Assembly: GCA_036172665.1 (NCBI GenBank)
Contig: CM069880.1
Location: 7,132,501-7,196,500, forward strand
DNA length: 64,000 nucleotides
Source of the DNA: Prosopocoilus inquinatus
Lineage: Eukaryota > Arthropoda > Insecta > Coleoptera > Lucanidae
Direction: 5' to 3'
Part shown: positions 59,343 to 64,000 of the stretch, one piece after another
How the letters are laid out: the number at the start of each line of letters is the position of its first letter
Position numbering within the stretch: position 1 is the first letter of the stretch
Notes under the pieces: model-generated
Told to the model about the DNA's origin: nothing
Seen by the model: the letters and a program-made list of their open reading frames with translations, nothing else
The model's database searches: none
Made by a program: the position numbers and the translations under genes

Positions 59343-61517
59343 TATTCATATCCAAATCTACAAAATTGATAACACCGCTTAATTAATCAATCTGACTTGA
59401 AATGTCACAATTTGACATACATGGGTATGTTATAATGGCATTTAATTAAGTATGTCTAATTTAAAATGAAGCTGTCAACTTAAAATCACGGCCTACTGCG
59501 ATAATAAAAAAATAAATAAAAAATGATTTACTATACAATGTCATTCATTTCATTTCCAAATTCTATAGAATTCATTTTAAATCATATATTTCAACATTAT
59601 CTTAAAAGGTATCTGATTGACTTCTGCCTCCATTTGTAAATTTGTAATTTTTAGATTTTGACATATCCGGCGGAGGGATAAATGTTATTATGTTTAAACC
59701 GGAAGTCGCATTACAAAGTCTTTCGTTCAAATATTCAGAAAATAATTTTTTTAATATGAATTTCTGGTTTCTTACGAAAACAACCGATGTCCGGTTTTAT
59801 GAAAAACGCAGATATGTTAGGTATGTGTTGTGTTGTAGGTTATGTAACCGATTCGTTGGGTTTATAAAACCACTACTATTCCAACCTAGAATACACGCAA
59901 AAAAATTGATGAAATATGATACTTATAATAAAGATATTAACTTTTTTAGTAGGTAGTTTTGAATTACTTAGGTGTTTTGGCCATCACTGTATGTATAATA
60001 AGTGACTTAGGATAGGTACAACCATAAATTAATTAATTTTGCAATATGTATGATGTATTTAGATGGATTTAAAGATTACGTTTTAGTATATTTGTTAATT
60101 AGATATAGTCTTGGTTAAAAGCGTTGGTCAATAAAACTTGGAGCTTTGCCTGTTTGACAAAGTGGTTGTATGTTTATCTGTTTTAGACTTAGTAAAGGGA
60201 TTAAAGAGGAGTTTGTTAGTAAATATGTTGTGCGCCAATGAAACTTTTTGCTGTGTTATTTATCTTTAGTTAGTGAGGAGATTGGGGGTGGAGACTTTAG
60301 GCGCGTTTTTGACATTTAGCAAATACTCTGCGAATAAAACTTGTTCTGAGATGTTGATTGGTTTTGCGTCAATTTTGGGGAAGTACTTGGAAGTTCGGCG
60401 CGGCCAATTAAAACTTTTGGCGAGTTATTTTCGCGATTAATCAAAAAAATAATTCGCGTACGTCAAATAAAGTTGTATATACACATGGATTCGGCCGCGG
60501 TGAAGAAAACAAGGGGGACGTAACAGGCGGCCACAAGGGGGTATGAATTTTGTAACAGAATGTACAAAGATGAATGGCAGCGAATGGGTACAGTCAGGGA
60601 CGGCAGGGTTCCCGGTGAATGGTACAATCAGAGTAACCCTAGGGGACATATGTTTGCCACGCATTGCAGTCTAACACATTCGATTTTAAAAAAGAAAATA
60701 TGCAGAAGAAAATTGTTGTTTTTGGATGGTTAATGAGATATAAGATGAATTTTGAAATCGATAGGAAATAGAAATGATCGAGTGGTTGCATGGTTGTTTT
60801 ATTAGAGAGAGTCATTGCTTTAATCAAACAATCTAGTATCACTCTTAAAATCAATAGGGTACCCACAAACTGTTTGCCTAAAATTTACCCAGATCTTCCA
60901 CACAGATGCTGTCTGTGGATGTATAGAGAGTGTAACGACGGCAAACGTCTCTCACGCTTCCGACGATGGAATGCACAAGTTCGGCCAACGGCAAACACAA
61001 CCTCAAAATTCTTCACAAATAAATAAAAACGAAAACGCTCACATAAACATATATATATTTTCTATTTACCTAAATTGTTTCTTCTTCACAAAAACTATTA
61101 AGTTGCCATGGAACGAAGTTACGTTACAATTAAGTTCACAATTAACAATCCTAATCTAAAAGCACGCTACACAGAACACAAGAAGCCAAACAGTTCGTTA
61201 TAACGACGAGTTAAAACGGATTTAAACAGTCTTAAGTTAGAATCCGATCTTTTGACGACATAAACTACTAAACAAATAACTATGTATGTATACTACAATC
61301 ACAATATTCCGGTTTGTTTCATCACTTTATAGGTTAGGATGGGTGAGGTTAACTATATTGCTTTAGCTTCGATGTACGTGCGCGAGCCTTAAACTTGATT
61401 AACGAGATATGTCCTCTATATTTAATCAAAGTTATATATTGTTTATAAATGTGGCACGAACCGTGTACAGAGTTTGTTTTGTGCTTTCCTGTACAACCGG
61501 ACCGACAAGACTTTACG
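59343..61517. other. No gene recognised
   Basis: AT-rich with a slightly GC-richer patch at 60350-60650. Frames at 59690, 60437, 60639 and 60790 show no domain. Confidence 0.45.
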
Positions 61518-61581
61518 GTATGGAATGACTGACTTCAAGTTAAAAACTGAAGCTATCACCCCACCCTCAGTCACTCCATAC
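61518..61581. repeat. Hairpin with 15-bp arms
   Basis: GTATGGAATGACTGA (61518-61532) faces TCAGTCACTCCATAC (61567-61581) with a single mismatched pair and a 34-base loop that itself contains CTTCA and TGAAG. It lies inside a 67-codon open frame (61474-61677) of balanced composition, so either a small exon or a structural RNA is conceivable. I have no evidence for either. Confidence 0.5.
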
Positions 61582-61699
61582 TGCGCAAGTCTACCTGTGT
61601 ACATGGGCGTACGCCGCGGAATTTGGAAAGCATCTCGCGCGGCTATATCCGAGGAATATCCTCGATTTCATAAATAACCAGTTCAAACTAAGACGTGTA

Positions 61700-62225
61700 C
61701 ATACAACATCAACCGACAGATGCAAGAAAAAAAGCTATCACACATCACAGCAAATTCAATTCTCTATATTAAACCACCTTTATCCAAACAGAACCGCGCT
61801 AAAATACGCGCAAACAATTGAAAGTATCAAACACACGCCTACACCCACTTTGCACAAATAAAATAATTTTTATACAATCAACCACAAAAAAAGCTATACC
61901 ATACATCACAGGAAATTCAATTCTCCATATTAAAGAAGACCATTTTCAAATAAATATAGCCACGCTAAAATTCGCGTAAAACATTGAAAGTATCAAACAC
62001 GTGCCCTATACCCGGTTTACAACTAATAAAATAATTTTTATACAATCAACCACGAAAAAAGCTACCACACATCACACCAAATTCTGTATATTAAAAAATA
62101 TCTTCGCCCAATCAAACCCGCCCTAGAATTCGCGTAAAACAATTGAAAGTGTCAAACATGCCTACACCCACTTTGTAACCAACAAAATAATTTTTGTGCT
62201 ATAAACCACGAAATAAAGCTATCAT
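61700..62225 (+). repeat. Tandem array, unit about 165 bp
   Basis: Four starts near 61705, 61875, 62043 and 62205 show ATCAACCAC-AAAAAAGCTA. Each of the first three runs through CATCACA-CAAATTC, ATATTAAA, CGCGCTAAAA-TCGCGTAAAACA, ATTGAAAGTATCAAAC and CACCCACTTT, then AATAAAATAATTTTTATAC. The fourth is cut short. Confidence 0.82.
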
Positions 62226-62399
62226 ACATGCTTGTCATAAACGCCTACACATGCATTAATAAAAGACAGAATCGCAGATATTCATTAAAAAAAAAAATCG
62301 AAGTTTCTAGACGCTCCCATGTTCTGACTAAGAAATGAATTATATCTAAAAAATATATCGAGACACTCCTTCACTCATTTTATAACTAAAAAAAAGGAA

Positions 62400-63330
62400 A
62401 ACGTACGCCTAAGGTGACCAGATTTTAATTTTGGAAAGGCTGGACAACTTAACCTAACCCAATCAACCAAATAACTTTGCTTTTAAAGAGTACCCATCGA
62501 TCAATAAAATGCCAAGAAACAAACTATGTACTTTTCGGAAAGAGAGAGAGGCGACATTTTTGTGTAGAAATTAGAACAAAGTATTACTCGTCGAACATTA
62601 TTATTTCTTAGATTTGATTTAATTGTGTAATTAAAACGATATTTTTTTCTGGCTCGTACCAGGTGATCAATGGAATTCATAATTAGAGGAGGCTGTGATT
62701 GGTGCTATTTTATACTTTGTGGTTGGATACAATGAGAAATAAATAATAAGTTGACAGTTGTCATATTTAAGGTTATGCACGTGCTTTACGCATACTTTAT
62801 TTTGTTATTTTGCTTTGGATGGATGCTGGTTTAAACTCTTTTTTGGAATATTAGGAGCGGATTCACAAGACAAATCCGTCTATTATCAATCATTTCAAAC
62901 AATAAATCTCACAATTCTGACACTTAAAATTTTTAACTTCAGACTGTAAGCCTGTGTTACCAACTTTTTGGAAAATCACAGCCTGCTCTAATTATAAATT
63001 CCGTTGTTCGCATGGTATATACCAAGCAAGCCTTACGCTGAGGTGACCAGATTTTAATTTCAAAAAGGCCAGACAACTCAAATCAACCCACCCAACGAAA
63101 TAAGTTTGCTTTTAAAAAGCACCCACTAAAGAAATGTCAAAAAATTAGAAAAAAAATCGAGTCGCACTCCTCTCCCCGTTATATGATAAAAAATTAATTA
63201 TAATCAACCGAATTTCCAAGACGCACGCCCCACTCCCATTATAACTAGAAAAAATGAATTTTACTTAACGAATCAACCAAACTGTCAAAACCCAAGCCTC
63301 CACCCACTTCAACGATGATTCAACCAATCA
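62400..63330 (+). repeat. Diverged repeat patch with two long copies
   Basis: AAGGTGACCAGATTTTAATTT at about 62410 and GAGGTGACCAGATTTTAATTT at about 63041 open two copies that also share GGCCAGACAACT/GGCTGGACAACTT, CCAACCAAATAA-TTTGCTTTTAAA-AG and ACCCA. Shorter echoes (ATCAACC, CACTCCC) follow at 63175-63320. Between them (62560-63010) the DNA is unique. Similar C-rich words occur in the array at 11856. Confidence 0.65.
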
Positions 63331-64000
63331 TAAAACAAACTTTGTTAAACAATTTAACAATTTCCCCGTAGGTACGACTCAAGCTAAGCAGACAAACCAA
63401 TAAAAACAAATTAAACCTCAACCTTTAAAAAAATACTAATCAATCAATAACATGAAGCTTCAAAATTGTTTCCCTTTAACTTTTTAATAACACGAGGAAA
63501 TTTTATTGAGATTTTTCCCCGCTTTATAAAGTGAATAACAATGACAAAGGAGAAAAGCAAGTCGGTCGCAGCCACAACCGGCTGCCTGGAATAGGGTTCC
63601 AATTTATATACATACCTAATTACCAGGGAAAAGAATTCATATCACTTAGCGTTGGATACTTTTTATGCCAAATGTACTACTTACTCCCACCACCTTTGCG
63701 CGGCTCCGATGCATCGAATTATTATTAAATTGGAGGGGAAGGAGTGTTCGCATTTTGCTGATTTGATTATTATTGATGAGGCTGATACAGTCCGAGTACT
63801 AAATTTTCGTACCGTTCGCGATACATATGGTCCGAATTCTTTTCCCTGCTAATTACAGAAGAATTGTTTCTGGAGTTTTGTTACTGCTAATAAATCCTCG
63901 GGGGAAATAAATCACGATTAGTCGGATTGTTTTATTAGCTGTTAAATAAACAAGATGCTGAGGGACGTTTTTGTTTCCTAAACATCAGTACATATCATGT
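63331..64000. other. No feature recognised
   Basis: The window ends in AT-rich DNA. Frames at 63531 and 63652 overlap on the same strand, have no recognised family and look like chance. Confidence 0.45.

Overview
The window looks like non-coding DNA from an arthropod nuclear genome, most likely an insect and possibly a beetle (the order is a guess). The evidence is AT-rich sequence, one protein-coding exon with eukaryotic splice signals, and many retrotransposon fossils, small inverted-repeat elements and locally tandem sequences. I see no bacterial, plasmid or organelle features. No tRNA or rRNA gene was recognised.

The only convincing host gene is on the minus strand at 44816-45971. It is the first coding exon of a class A plexin (semaphorin receptor), encoding a signal peptide and most of the sema domain, with a clean splice acceptor on one side and donor on the other. 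No further plexin exon was recognised in the 44.8 kb downstream of it (towards position 1) or among the 18 kb upstream. Much of the window is therefore probably intron of this one gene, although distant exons could be missed.

Layout. 1-5700: two related LINE fossils, one of them between copies of a 106-bp direct repeat, and a 470-bp inverted-repeat element. 5.7-20.4 kb: mostly unique AT-rich DNA with three tandem-repeat patches, one of which holds a PIF/Harbinger-like MITE with its empty site visible in sister repeats. 20.4-21.2 kb: a terminal-inverted-repeat element made of CGCCGTCG-type subrepeats. 23.4-24.5 kb: a tandem array. 29.4-31.4 kb: a scrambled LINE graveyard holding a 62-bp piggyBac-like MITE and a 182-bp hAT-like MITE that splits a LINE reading frame. 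33.5-34.7 kb: a foldback element with perfect 9-bp target duplications. 40.5-43.9 kb: a 456-bp tandem array interrupted by two adjacent giant palindromes. 44.8-46 kb: the plexin exon. 47-49.4 kb: a hAT-like element filled with a T-rich satellite. 54.5 kb: one copy of a dispersed repeat whose inverted partner lies at 32.3 kb. 54.9-55.3 kb: three copies of a motif that folds like a Penelope-associated small hammerhead ribozyme. 57-63.4 kb: further tandem patches.

The genes do not form a pathway. The interest lies in the mobile-element archaeology. Target-site duplications, nested insertions and empty sites can be read directly, and there is a ribozyme-like RNA motif. All repeat-family assignments rest on terminal motifs and target duplications, not on database comparison.
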